NCBI GenBank assembly: GCA_002366545.1
Contig: DFBH01000001.1
Span: 1-15,949 of the forward strand
Direction: 5' to 3'
Source: Candidatus Oleimmundimicrobium americanum
GTDB taxonomy: Bacteria; Actinomycetota; Aquicultoria; UBA3085; Oleimmundimicrobiaceae
Length of the DNA: 15,949 bases
In this document: piece after piece, positions 1 to 7,287 of the stretch
Layout: the number at the start of each line of letters is the position of its first letter
How positions within the stretch are numbered: the stretch's first letter is position 1
Translations under genes and position numbers: made by a program
The notes under the pieces: generated by a model
Seen by the model: only the letters and a program-made list of their open reading frames with translations
The model's database searches: none
Told to the model about the DNA's origin: nothing

Positions 1-205
<205 letters not shown>

Positions 206-330
206 TTTACTCGAATTTTGCTATGTAGTTTTGAAGGTACAAGCTGGATACCTAGTAACGTGAATACATGGTGACATAGGAAAAATCAACCATGTAGCCA
301 GGTAACTATGTAACCAAGAAACCGATAATT
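206..330 (+). other. 23S-5S internal transcribed spacer
   Basis: This is a spacer of about 125 bases between the 23S tail and 5S. It contains no tRNA: there is no CCA end, T-arm GTTCRA motif or cloverleaf. Near-repeats of TATGTA and ACATGG occur at about 222-228, 266-271, 290-296 and 306-312 and could fold into rRNA processing stems. It begins with the block GCTATGTAGTTTTGAAGG, a type of sequence I recall downstream of 23S in Gram-positive rRNA operons. Confidence 0.7.
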
Positions 331-447
331 TTCGGTGGCTATGGCGAGCGGGGTACACCTGTTCCCATTTCGAACACAGAAGTTAAGCCGCTCAGCGCCG
401 ATGGTACTGCACTGGAAACGGTGTGGGAGAGTAGGACGCCGCCGAAT
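331..447 (+). rRNA. 5S ribosomal RNA
   Basis: This is a complete 5S rRNA of about 117 bases. The terminal helix is visible as TTCGGTGGC at 331-339 pairing with GCCGCCGAA at 439-447, with one G-U pair. The universal internal blocks are present: CCCATTTCGAACACAGAAG (loop B/helix III region) and AAGCCGCTCAGCGCCGATGGTA (helix III/loop E region), then GGGAGAGTAGGACG before the 3' strand of the stem. It is the last gene of the rRNA operon. Confidence 0.96.
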
Positions 448-455
448 CTAATTTA

Positions 456-490
456 AAAGAACCCTTTTTAAAAAGGGTTCTTTTTATTTT
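456..490 (+). terminator. Rho-independent terminator of the rRNA operon
   Basis: Bases 456-483 form a perfect 28-base palindrome (AAAGAACCC and T-run against A-run and GGGTTCTTT), directly followed by a T-rich tract to 490. It lies 8 bases after the 5S 3' end and is a canonical intrinsic terminator. Confidence 0.92.
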
Positions 491-630
491 TCCAAAATCT
501 ATTTTTTCGTGGGTTGGGTAACAGCTCTGGATTGCCTGCCTGCCGGTAGGCAGGGTTGGCGCTCTCATAATGTCTGCTCGCCTCCGGAGGGTCGCTGTCT
601 ACCCAACCCACCCGGTTTTTAAAAAACCAA
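491..630. repeat. Dispersed inverted-end repeat element, copy A
   Basis: This is non-coding. The left end GTGGGTTGGGTA-ACAGC (509-525) is the inverse of the right end GCTGT-C-TACCCAACCCAC (594-611), with one extra base on the right. Inside are a near-perfect GC palindrome at 535-554 (CCTGCCT...AGGCAGG) and a perfect CCTCCGGAGG at 581-590. A short A/T palindrome (GGTTTTTTAAAAAACC-like, about 614-629) follows the right end. A second, longer member of the same family lies at 2981-3210, with the same outer ends and the same ACAGCTC-GGATTG block inside the left end. The upstream flank (TCCA then an A/T run) is also shared. It sits right behind the rRNA terminator. It encodes no transposase; it may be a MITE- or REP-like element or a structured transcript, and the sequence does not decide between these. 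Confidence 0.75.
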
Positions 631-914
631 TAGCAAGCTCTTATTTTTAATTTTCCCGGTGGCTGATTAGCCGGAGGCTGGAAACTGGCGGATGTTTTTT
701 AAACCTCTTTCAACTTTGAATGGTTATTTGATTAGCAAGCCCCGAGAAACCATTAAAACCAAGGACGCGATAAAATTGCCTTTAACCCCCCAAAATCAAC
801 CACTTACCAAAAATTAGCGGTTTTTGCATTTTATTTGGAGTATATTTTAATTCCTTATTATGTTATTAAGGTTAATTAAAGGCTTAGTTGTTAAAACAAG
901 GGGGTTTAAATTAA
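631..914. other. Intergenic region upstream of acs, no gene seen
   Basis: About 280 bases with no credible open frame, tRNA or strong hairpin. It presumably carries the acs promoter, but no convincing -35/-10 pair stands out. A TATATTTTAAT stretch at 841-851 is -10-like, with TTGCAT at 824-829 too close for a standard spacer. The purine-rich AAGGGGG at about 898-904 is the ribosome binding site of acs. Confidence 0.4.
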
Positions 915-2912
915 ATGGAAGGTAAGAAAGAAATTGATTCAACGATGCGCGAGAAGAGGATATTTTATCCTCCAAAAGAGTTGGCGGAAAAAGCTTACAT
1001 AAAAAGCATGGAGGAGTACGAAAAGCTCTATAAAGAGTCCGTGGAAGACCCTGAAGGTTTTTGGGGAAGGATGGCCGAAGAACACTTAAGCTGGTTTCGC
1101 AAATGGGATAAGGTGTTGGAGTGGGATTTTTCAAAAATAGGTGAGACTGAAGAACCTTACGTTGAATTTTTTAAAGGAGGTAAACTTAATGCCTCCTATA
1201 ATTGTTTAGATAGGCACCTTAACTCCTGGAGAAGAAATAAGGCGGCTATCATTTGGCAAGGAGAGAAAGAGGAGGACAAGCGCACTCTTACTTATCAGCA
1301 GCTTCACTCAGAGGTTTGTCGATTCGCCCATGTATTGAAAAATCATGGGGTGAAGAAGGGCGATAGGGTGGCCTTGTTTTTGCCCATGATACCCGAATTA
1401 GCCATAGCGATGCTTGCTTGCGCGAGAATTGGGGCAATTCACTCCATTGTATTCTCAGCTTTTAGCGCCGATGCTTTAAAGAATAGGGTAATTGATTGTG
1501 AGGCCAAGCTGGTTGTTACCGCCAATGTTAGTTATCACAAAGGGAAAACTGTTAATTTAAAAGAAAAGGTTGACGAAGCTCTTTGTGATTGTGATGTAGT
1601 CGAGACAGTTATAGTTGTCCGCAAAGATAATTCAAAAACACATGTAGAGCCGGGAAGAGATCGCTGGTGGCATGAGGAAATGAATCACGCTGCGGTTTCA
1701 AATGTTTATGCTCCTGAAGTAATGGACGCAGAAGACCCCTTATTTATCCTTTATACGAGCGGCAGTACCGGAAAACCTAAAGGGGTTTTGCATACCACGG
1801 CGGGATATCTTCTCCATACGAATCTTACCTCTCGTTGGATATTTGACATTAAAGATGAGGATATTTTTTGGTGCACGGCGGATATAGGGTGGATAACGGG
1901 ACATTCGTATATCGTATATGGTCCGCTAAGCATCGGTGCGACGGTTTTAATGTTCGAGGGCGTTCCCACCTATCCTGAGCCGGATAGATTTTGGGAAATA
2001 ATTGAGGAAAACAAAGTAAATATTTTCTATACAGCCCCAACGGTTCTCCGGGCTTTAATGAGAATGGGAGATGATTGGCCAGATAGACATGATTTGTCGA
2101 GTCTTCGAGTGCTTGGAACGGTGGGCGAGCCGATAAACCCCGAGGCCTGGATGTGGTATTACAATGTAATCGGGAAAGAGAGATGCCCCGTCCTTGATAC
2201 CTGGTGGCAAACGGAAACCGGTGGGATATTGATTACCCCGCTGGCAGGGGCCACTCCCACAAAACCAGGTTCGGCCTCAAAACCCTTCTTTGGCGTAGTG
2301 CCCGAGGTTTTAAGAAAAGACGGCACCAAAGCCGATGTAAACGAGGGGGGGCCTCTTGTAATTACAAAACCTTGGCCCGGAATGCTTCGGGGGATGTATG
2401 GCGATAAGAAGAATGAACGTGTAAAGCAGGTCTATTTCTCGATGTTCCCCGGAAAATATTTCACCAGTGATGGGTGCAGGGTAGATGAGGATGGATTTTA
2501 CTGGTTGATGGGTCGAATCGATGACGTAATCAACGTTTCAGGACATAGGCTGGGAACCGCCGAGGTAGAAAGTGCCTTAGTTTCTCACGAATCTGTGGCC
2601 GAAGCGGCAGTTGTTGGTTTCCCGCACGAAATTAAAGGGCAAGGGATTTATTGTTATGTTACTCTAAAAGAGAGTGATGATCCCACCGATGAGCTTAAAA
2701 AAGAGCTCGTTTCTCACGTTAGAAAAGAGATAAGTCCCATCGCTACTCCGGATAAGATTCAGTTTGCCGACGCTTTGCCGAAAACACGTTCGGGGAAAAT
2801 AATGCGGCGAATTTTAAGAAAGATAGCAGAAGGGCATATTGAAGCCATAGGAGATACTTCTACTTTAGCCGATCCTTCGGTAGTGGATACGTTGGTTAGA
2901 GAGAGACAATAA
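915..2912 (+). CDS. acs: Acetyl-CoA synthetase (AMP-forming acetate-CoA ligase)
   Basis: This enzyme activates acetate with ATP and CoA to acetyl-CoA, AMP and pyrophosphate in the cytoplasm, by way of acetyl-adenylate. The 665-aa length is normal for Acs (about 650). An N-terminal Acs-specific region (DPEGFWGRMAEEHLSWFRKW) precedes the adenylation domain. The ATP-binding P-loop YTSGSTGKPKG is at residues 280-290, WWQTETGG at 430-437, and the C-terminal lid motif PKTRSGKIMRR at 622-632. K628 is the conserved catalytic lysine that is acetylated in characterised Acs enzymes. The ADIGWITGHSY block and the WWQTE tryptophan that limits the acyl pocket favour acetate over longer acids. The ATG at 915 has AAGGGGG about 10 bases upstream; an internal ATG (residue 11) is less likely. 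It is a single-gene unit between the rRNA operon and a terminator, flanked by two repeat copies. No acetyltransferase or deacetylase gene is adjacent. Confidence 0.96.
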   Translation: MEGKKEIDSTMREKRIFYPPKELAEKAYIKSMEEYEKLYKESVEDPEGFWGRMAEEHLSWFRKWDKVLEWDFSKIGETEEPYVEFFKGGKLNASYNCLDRHLNSWRRNKAAIIWQGEKEEDKRTLTYQQLHSEVCRFAHVLKNHGVKKGDRVALFLPMIPELAIAMLACARIGAIHSIVFSAFSADALKNRVIDCEAKLVVTANVSYHKGKTVNLKEKVDEALCDCDVVETVIVVRKDNSKTHVEPGRDRWWHEEMNHAAVSNVYAPEVMDAEDPLFILYTSGSTGKPKGVLHTTAGYLLHTNLTSRWIFDIKDEDIFWCTADIGWITGHSYIVYGPLSIGATVLMFEGVPTYPEPDRFWEIIEENKVNIFYTAPTVLRALMRMGDDWPDRHDLSSLRVLGTVGEPINPEAWMWYYNVIGKERCPVLDTWWQTETGGILITPLAGATPTKPGSASKPFFGVVPEVLRKDGTKADVNEGGPLVITKPWPGMLRGMYGDKKNERVKQVYFSMFPGKYFTSDGCRVDEDGFYWLMGRIDDVINVSGHRLGTAEVESALVSHESVAEAAVVGFPHEIKGQGIYCYVTLKESDDPTDELKKELVSHVRKEISPIATPDKIQFADALPKTRSGKIMRRILRKIAEGHIEAIGDTSTLADPSVVDTLVRERQ

Positions 2913-2923
2913 ATTGTTTACAC

Positions 2924-2954
2924 AAAAGGCCCGTGAAAACGGGCCTTTTTCTTT
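2924..2954 (+). terminator. Rho-independent terminator of acs
   Basis: AAAGGCCCG (2925-2933), a TGAAAA loop and CGGGCCTTT form a strong GC-rich hairpin followed by a T-rich run (TTTTTCTTTT). It lies 12 bases after the acs stop codon. Confidence 0.93.
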
Positions 2955-2980
2955 TAGCAAGAGTTTATTCTTTTTGCTTA

Positions 2981-3210
2981 TCCAGTGATTTTTTTGTGGG
3001 CGGGCAACAGCTCCGGATTGCGCCCGCCCGCCTACGCCTATGACCCGCTGCGGGTTGGCGGGCAGGCGGGCCTACTCAGTCGATTCTCTCATTGCGAAAT
3101 TGCTATTTGTCCTAAAGGACACGCAATTTGCCGCAGATGTTCGAATCTCCTTCGCTTAACGGCGTGCTCATATGTCGCTGTTTACCCGACCCACGGGGTT
3201 TAAAAAGCAA
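2981..3210. repeat. Dispersed inverted-end repeat element, copy B
   Basis: This is a longer member of the family seen at 491-630. The left end GTGGGCGGGC-AACAGC (2996-3011) mirrors the right end GCTGTT-TACCCGACCCAC (3177-3194). After the left end comes the same CTC.GGATTG block as in copy A, then a large GC-rich imperfect palindrome of CCCGCC/GGCGGG units at about 3021-3071. A second, AT-richer hairpin follows: AAATTGC at 3097-3103 with GCAATTT at 3123-3129, and GTCC/GGAC around a TAAA loop at 3109-3120. The last part, TCATATGTCGCTG, resembles the TCATAATGTCTGCTCG region of copy A. Open frames across it follow the palindromes and look accidental. It begins about 40 bases after the acs terminator. 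Confidence 0.75.
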
Positions 3211-3441
3211 AAACAAAAAACAGCTTTGGCTTATTTCCTGAACGAGGAGCATTTTGTAGTGAACTCAAAATTTAATAGGTTGATATTGGTGAGCTATCGA
3301 AATGTCCGAGCAAACCTATTTTTACGCCTGAAAATGATATGGCAATGTTTTCAAATTTTAATGTTTTGCAATTTGAGCCTTTTGTTTTTAAGTTTTTATG
3401 GTTTATGCTAGATGTGTTTATCCATTGTTTAGGGGTTAAAA
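3211..3441. other. Intergenic region, no gene seen
   Basis: About 230 AT-rich bases between repeat copy B and the next gene. A 79-codon open frame starting inside the repeat covers most of it, but it has no ribosome binding site and a low-complexity hydrophobic tail, so I do not call it. A weak promoter-like pair for the following gene is TTGAGC at 3373-3378 and TATGGT at 3397-3402 (18-base spacer). Confidence 0.35.
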
Positions 3442-4107
3442 ATGAGCGATAAAAATAAGTTAAGGATATATCTTAAGTGTGGCGAAGAGATTAAGAAGTA
3501 CCTTTTGCTTATTGAAGGTTCTGATGGGAGCATATATTTAAAACCTTATTGCAAGGGGCACCTAAAGAAAGATATAGATGTTAAATTAAAAAAACATACA
3601 AAAAATGCAATAAATCTATTGGAACTGGAAAAAGAATTTCAAGTGCTTCCAACAAAAAAGCAGATTGACCATGTTTCTTATCACAAAGACGGGAATGCTC
3701 ATGTAAAAGATACACCCTTTACATGTATAGACAAAGGAAACACACAAGTGTTTTCAGATTTTAATCACGGGAAACCATTGTTAATATGTTTTAATATCCC
3801 GCGACTTGAAAAAAATTATAAGAGAATTTCTGAAAAAGACAAAAGGAAAAGCCACCTTTTAGTTAATTTAAGTGAATTAGATATCTCTACTGTAAGGTTT
3901 GCTCTCTTTGTGATTGATAAAAATCATGAAGGAGAATTAATTAGACCGCCGGGGCATCATGAGCTATGTGAAATTAGACTTAAGAAGTACACTTTTCTTT
4001 TTGATTTTTATAATTTGAATGCAAAAAAAGAGAAAAACGGTTATTTTTCTAATGATGTGTTTATATTTCCACTTAATCAAAGCGAACCAGGTTTCAGTGT
4101 TTATTGA
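3442..4107 (+). CDS. Hypothetical protein, unrecognised family
   Basis: This is a 221-aa protein whose family I do not recognise. It starts at ATG with AGGGG five bases upstream (3431-3436), which supports real translation. It is very Lys-rich, AT-rich in its codons, and has no signal peptide or membrane segment, so it is probably cytoplasmic. Visible patches are KHTKNAINLLELEKEFQVLP, IDHVSYHKDGNAHVKD (about residues 75-90), a central hydrophobic LLICFNIPRLE, SHLLVNLSELDISTVRFALFVID, and RPPGHHELCEIRLKKYTFLFDF with a His pair. The alternating hydrophobic pattern suggests a mainly beta fold. It follows repeat copy B and is separated by about 100 bases from the next gene, so it looks like a single-gene insertion. 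Its stronger A/T bias compared with acs hints at horizontal acquisition; this is inference. Confidence 0.7.
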   Translation: MSDKNKLRIYLKCGEEIKKYLLLIEGSDGSIYLKPYCKGHLKKDIDVKLKKHTKNAINLLELEKEFQVLPTKKQIDHVSYHKDGNAHVKDTPFTCIDKGNTQVFSDFNHGKPLLICFNIPRLEKNYKRISEKDKRKSHLLVNLSELDISTVRFALFVIDKNHEGELIRPPGHHELCEIRLKKYTFLFDFYNLNAKKEKNGYFSNDVFIFPLNQSEPGFSVY

Positions 4108-4209
4108 TCAAATCGGTTTAAAGAATGGATAAAAAATAAGCGTGTTGCACAACATTGTCCAATATAGTAATTTATAAACTTAGCTGATTGAAAAGGAGGG
4201 GGAAAGACG

Positions 4210-4407
4210 GTGAAAATAACGGAGGATATGACAATTGCCCAAGTTATGCAAGCGAAGCCCGAAGCAGTGGATATTTTTCGCGAGCGCGGGATGGGTTGCA
4301 TCGGATGCGCTATAGCTAGTGGTGAAACGCTTGCAGAGGCGGTAATGGTTCACGGATTAAATTTGCAGGAGCTATTGAACGAACTAAACAAGGGTAATGA
4401 TGCATAA
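4210..4407 (+). CDS. DUF1858 domain protein (hybrid-cluster-protein-associated redox disulfide type)
   Basis: A 65-aa protein matching the DUF1858/TIGR03980 type. It has an N-terminal amphipathic start (ITEDMTIAQVMQAKPEAVDIF), then RERGMGCIGCAIASGETLAEA with the defining C30-x2-C33 pair, and a closing helix, HGLNLQELLNELNK. Members are small soluble proteins often coded near the hybrid cluster protein and thought to carry a redox-active disulfide; the function of this one is inferred only. The start is GTG at 4210, preceded by an excellent AAAGGAGGG at 4192-4200. The next gene starts inside its 3' end (11-base overlap), so the two are translationally coupled. A weak promoter-like TTGCAC lies at 4145-4150. 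No hybrid cluster protein gene is in the window. Confidence 0.88.
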   Translation: MKITEDMTIAQVMQAKPEAVDIFRERGMGCIGCAIASGETLAEAVMVHGLNLQELLNELNKGNDA

Positions 4408-5302
4408 AAGGAACGAACCTATTGTTCCGGCAACAATGGGATATTTGAAGATATGCCTGGCGGCCATTATTTGGGGTTCGCTGGGCATATTTGTTAGGGC
4501 TATAAATTTGCCAATAACTGAGATAGTTTTTTTTCGAGTTATCTTTGCGGCCTCTGCTGTTTTTGTGGTTCTTGTGGCACAAAAAAGGTTGTTTCAATTA
4601 AAACTCAAAGGTCATCGTGGCTTGATGATGCTTAGATGTGGGGGTCTTACCATAAATTGGTTAATGTTTTTTTGTGCACTTAAATTTACAACAATTGCTA
4701 ATGCTGTTTTGCTGACATATACTGCTCCAATTTTCATCGTGCTTTTGTCACCAATATTTTTAAAAGAAAAAATTGAATTAAAAACAGTCTTTTCTTTAAT
4801 TTTATCTATGATTGGTATTACTTTAATAATCTTCCCGGGTCTTAAAATTGCTGCCGGAACTCATTTTTTTGGGATGATTTGTGCTTTAGGGTCGGCGATA
4901 ACATATGCTCTCATTGTTATCGCAAACAAATATTTACTTAATGAGTACACCCCGGCATCTTTAGTTTTTTATGAGTCTTTTATCTCTTTTTTCATCTTAG
5001 TTCCCTTTATGTTTGTAAATTTTTCGGGACCAACCAATGGCGAATTGCTGATTTTAATTATAATGGGCGTTGTAAATACAGCTTTAGCTGCTTTTCTTTA
5101 TACAAGCGGTCTTAAGCAGGTAAAAGCTCAGCATGCAGGTGTTCTTGCTTATCTTGATCCACTAACAGCCACGGTACTTGCAATTTTATTTCTTTCCGAA
5201 ATTCCAACCGCTTACACGATAATCGGGGGAGTTTTTATTCTAATGGGCGGTTTGACTATAATTATCCAGAAACGTGTCGAGCAACTTCTTATACCTGATT
5301 AG
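4397..5302 (+). CDS. EamA/DMT-family transporter
   Basis: A 301-aa integral membrane protein with ten hydrophobic segments arranged as two five-helix EamA repeats, as expected for the drug/metabolite transporter superfamily. Repeat 1 includes IIWGSLGIFVRAINLPITEIVFFR and LLTYTAPIFIVLLSPIFLKEKI. Repeat 2 includes GMICALGSAITYALIVIANKYL, VVNTALAAFLYTSGLKQV and AGVLAYLDPLTATVLAILFLSEIPT. The substrate cannot be read from the sequence; relatives export amino acids or metabolites. ATG 4397 and ATG 4400 are both possible; the second is better spaced from AAGGG (4390-4394). It overlaps the DUF1858 gene and so is probably co-expressed with it. It is convergent with the PAP2 gene, only 6 bases away, with no clear hairpin terminator between them. 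Confidence 0.92.
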   Translation: MMHKRNEPIVPATMGYLKICLAAIIWGSLGIFVRAINLPITEIVFFRVIFAASAVFVVLVAQKRLFQLKLKGHRGLMMLRCGGLTINWLMFFCALKFTTIANAVLLTYTAPIFIVLLSPIFLKEKIELKTVFSLILSMIGITLIIFPGLKIAAGTHFFGMICALGSAITYALIVIANKYLLNEYTPASLVFYESFISFFILVPFMFVNFSGPTNGELLILIIMGVVNTALAAFLYTSGLKQVKAQHAGVLAYLDPLTATVLAILFLSEIPTAYTIIGGVFILMGGLTIIIQKRVEQLLIPD

Positions 5303-5308
5303 ATGAGC

Positions 5309-5968
5309 CTATTTGTAGGTGAGACCGATTAGGGTTGTCCGGGCTAGAAATATAAGCGGCGCAAGGAGCCACCACCATTTTTTAAATAAATTTTTCTCCA
5401 AAGTATGATTGTTTTGCATCATGACCCACAAATATCCAACGGTGTAGCCCAGAAAAACACCGGCCAAGATGTCGCTTAAGTAGTGCACGTTTAAATAAAG
5501 GCGATTAAATCCTACAATTAGGGCGTAGATTAACCAAATATGCTTCATTAGTTTAATTTTTTTATATTGGCTGAGTGAAGGCACCCACAGTAAAGCAACA
5601 ATGCCGAAAAGTAAGGTCATGTGCCCGCTTGGGAAAGAAAAGGCATAATGGGTGGTCAAAGGTTTAATTGAAAGAACTTCATAAGGGCGCGGTCTTGACA
5701 CAAGTATTTTTAGCATTTCTGAGATGAGGCTTGCCGAGGTGGTGCTCAGCCATATTACGGGTAGCCACCTTTCCTCTCTTTTAAATAAAAAGTAAATTGA
5801 AAGGATAACAAAAAAAAGATAAGCGGGCCAGAGTTCTTTAAATGGAAACACGAGAGAGGTTAAGCTCTCTATTCTATGTTTTGAAATAAGAATTGCGATT
5901 TGTCGATCGAAAATAAATGATAGGGTTAGAAGACAAATGGGAATGAATGGCTTGAGGCTAAAGCGCAT
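5309..5968 (-). CDS. PAP2-family membrane phosphatase
   Basis: A 219-aa polytopic membrane protein of the PAP2 (type 2 phosphatidic acid phosphatase) superfamily. All three signature motifs are present: K87-x6-R94-P95 (KILVSRPRP), P113-S-G-H116 (SFPSGHMT), and N155-R156-x5-H162-x3-D166 (NRLYLNVHYLSD), where the usual Ser of the third motif is Asn. The PSGH histidine is the acid/base and H162 the nucleophile in characterised members. Likely substrates are undecaprenyl-pyrophosphate or lipid phosphates at the outer face of the membrane; the sequence does not decide. The ATG at 5968 is preceded by TAGGAGAAC. It lies downstream of the cold shock gene but is separated from it by a strong terminator on the same strand. 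Confidence 0.92.
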   Translation of the reverse strand: MRFSLKPFIPICLLTLSFIFDRQIAILISKHRIESLTSLVFPFKELWPAYLFFVILSIYFLFKREERWLPVIWLSTTSASLISEMLKILVSRPRPYEVLSIKPLTTHYAFSFPSGHMTLLFGIVALLWVPSLSQYKKIKLMKHIWLIYALIVGFNRLYLNVHYLSDILAGVFLGYTVGYLWVMMQNNHTLEKNLFKKWWWLLAPLIFLARTTLIGLTYK

Positions 5969-5983
5969 AAGTTCTCCTAAGAA

Positions 5984-6012
5984 AATAAAAAGCCCCGCCA
6001 GCAGCGGGGCTT
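5984..6012 (-). terminator. Rho-independent terminator of the cold shock gene
   Basis: AGCCCCGC (5991-5998) and GCGGGGCT (6004-6011) form an 8-bp GC-rich stem with a 5-base loop. On the minus strand it is followed by TTTTTATTTT, so it terminates transcription coming from the cold shock gene at 6028-6231. Confidence 0.92.
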
Positions 6013-6027
6013 AGTTTGCAAATATAG

Positions 6028-6231
6028 CTAAATCTTAACTACGTTTGCGGCTTGCGGTTTCCCGTTATTTCCTTCTACGACTTCGAACTCAACTTTGTCT
6101 CCCTCGTAAATAACCTTGAAACCGTCGCCTCCGATAGCGGAAAAATGAACGAAAATGTCATCTCCGCCTTCTTGCTCAATGAAACCGTATCCTTTTTTTG
6201 CATTGAACCACTTGACCGTACCTTGAACCAT
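6028..6231 (-). CDS. Cold shock protein, CspA family
   Basis: A 67-aa single cold-shock domain, the standard family length. Both nucleic-acid-binding motifs are intact: RNP1 KGYGFI (residues 13-18) and RNP2 DIFVHF (25-30), with the typical start MVQGTVKWFNAKKGYGFIEQ. It binds single-stranded RNA/DNA as a cytoplasmic RNA chaperone. The ribosome binding site TAGGAGGTTAG is strong. It is a monocistronic unit with a clear promoter and terminator. The leader is only about 30 bases, much shorter than the cold-sensing leader of E. coli cspA, so thermosensor control of that kind is unlikely. Confidence 0.97.
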   Translation of the reverse strand: MVQGTVKWFNAKKGYGFIEQEGGDDIFVHFSAIGGDGFKVIYEGDKVEFEVVEGNNGKPQAANVVKI

Positions 6232-6270
6232 TGTCTAACCTCCTACGACTCTAAAAAATATTACTGACCA

Positions 6271-6299
6271 AGAATAACTATTTTAACTGGGAAAGTCAA
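6271..6299 (-). promoter_or_regulatory. Predicted sigma-70-type promoter of the cold shock gene
   Basis: On the minus strand, TTGACT (6294-6299) and TATTCT (6271-6276) are separated by exactly 17 bases and sit about 40 bases upstream of the ATG. Confidence 0.6.
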
Positions 6300-6323
6300 T
6301 AAAAATTTAATTTTGTTTGTCAA

Positions 6324-7133
6324 TTAGATGTTGACGCTGTTTTTTAAGGCTTCGTGAACAATGTCATAATGAATATAGCCACCCTTATGAAGGATGGTAT
6401 CGCCGAGTTCAGGGTCCATTTTCATACTCGCGATACAGGGATAACTATGCCAATATTTGGCCACTATCCCGTCAATATTTTCATCCAGACTTTTGCCAAT
6501 GAGTTTGTGGGCTACGAAATAGGTTGCTCCACAAGGGGCGCTTTTAATCACCTTTACCTTCTTTATGACGTTGTCTTTTGCTTTAATTTCAATTTCTGGT
6601 TTTCCTATCCGGAAGTGGTCGATGAATTTATTGATGCGAGGATGCCCTTCACTTTTTTCAAGCGAGCAAAAAGGTTTTGGGAAAGCACAGTCAATTCTAA
6701 GATTGGCGCAGATTTGCCTCAGCTTATTTCGGCCCCACCTTGTCAACCAATCAGGATGCTCGACTGGAATGATTATTCCTTTGGCCCCAGCTTCTTTTGC
6801 CATTTTCGGTAGCGATAACAGAATATCTTCATGGATATTTATGGCAAGCAATATGTTGTGAGGAGGGAATTTTGCAGGCAAATACTTTTCGGGGTCATCT
6901 ATATAATAAAGCAATTCAGCCGGAAGTTTATGTATTCCCACAATATCTTCGGAAAAATTGAGATGATAATCCTTGCGGCAGTTAACGCATTCATCTCCGC
7001 AACCTGTGCAGACGGAAGACTCGTTTGTTAAATGTTTAATCAATTTTTTTGCATAGCCATCATCAAAAACAGAACAAAAAGGGGCAATTTCTTTTGGCGT
7101 CCACTTGTCGGGACAAATTATAAATATTTTCAT
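6324..7133 (-). CDS. DUF166 family protein with a Cys4 cluster
   Basis: This 269-aa soluble protein matches the DUF166 (COG1810) family, known mainly from methanogenic archaea and some anaerobic bacteria; its biochemistry is not established, although database names sometimes link it to thymidylate synthesis. Seen in the sequence: an N-terminal beta strand (MKIFIICPD), a ferredoxin-like C42-x2-C45-x3-C49-x2-C52 cluster, a central GAKGIIIPVEHPDWLTRWGR block, and the family signature SAPCGATYFVAHKLIGK (C201), then YPCIASMKMD (C233). The spacing of the four cysteines suggests a metal or Fe-S site; this is inference. The ATG at 7133 has only a weak upstream GGGA. A -10-like TATAAT lies at 7175-7180. 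It has its own intergenic gaps on both sides; nrdJ is upstream on the same strand. Confidence 0.82.
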   Translation of the reverse strand: MKIFIICPDKWTPKEIAPFCSVFDDGYAKKLIKHLTNESSVCTGCGDECVNCRKDYHLNFSEDIVGIHKLPAELLYYIDDPEKYLPAKFPPHNILLAINIHEDILLSLPKMAKEAGAKGIIIPVEHPDWLTRWGRNKLRQICANLRIDCAFPKPFCSLEKSEGHPRINKFIDHFRIGKPEIEIKAKDNVIKKVKVIKSAPCGATYFVAHKLIGKSLDENIDGIVAKYWHSYPCIASMKMDPELGDTILHKGGYIHYDIVHEALKNSVNI

Positions 7134-7174
7134 TTTTTTATGTATTTAATCCCTTCGGTGTTTTACTGACTCTT

Positions 7175-7180
7175 ATTATA
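7175..7180 (-). promoter_or_regulatory. -10 element candidate upstream of the DUF166 gene
   Basis: A perfect TATAAT on the minus strand, about 42 bases before the ATG. No good -35 hexamer is found at standard spacing (TTTACA at 7205-7210 is too far), so this is tentative. Confidence 0.35.
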
Positions 7181-7287
7181 GCGGATTAAAAACGTAAAAA
7201 TACATGTAAAGTTTTAGTAAAAGAGAGCCCAAAGGAAAATTTATTTAAACGTGTAAGCTATGATCATATCTGAATTGTTTTAGTCGA

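Noticed and set aside
206..330. Possible tRNA in the 23S-5S spacer
   Set aside because: No cloverleaf, no GTTCRA T-loop and no CCA-adjacent acceptor stem could be found.
535..554. CRISPR-like or phage attachment site reading of the GC palindrome
   Set aside because: It is a single palindrome inside a dispersed element, with no spaced repeats and no integrase nearby.
847..1134. Minus-strand 95-codon frame over the acs start
   Set aside because: It is antisense to the conserved Acs N-terminus, with a low-complexity Pro/Leu composition and no ribosome binding site.
915..2912. Propionyl-CoA synthetase (PrpE) instead of Acs
   Set aside because: Overall motif content and the N-terminal Acs-specific region favour acetate, and no propionate genes are nearby.
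2985..3411. Open frames of 72 and 79 codons across and after repeat copy B
   Set aside because: They follow the palindromic repeat, lack ribosome binding sites and have no recognisable protein features; copy A has no equivalent frame.
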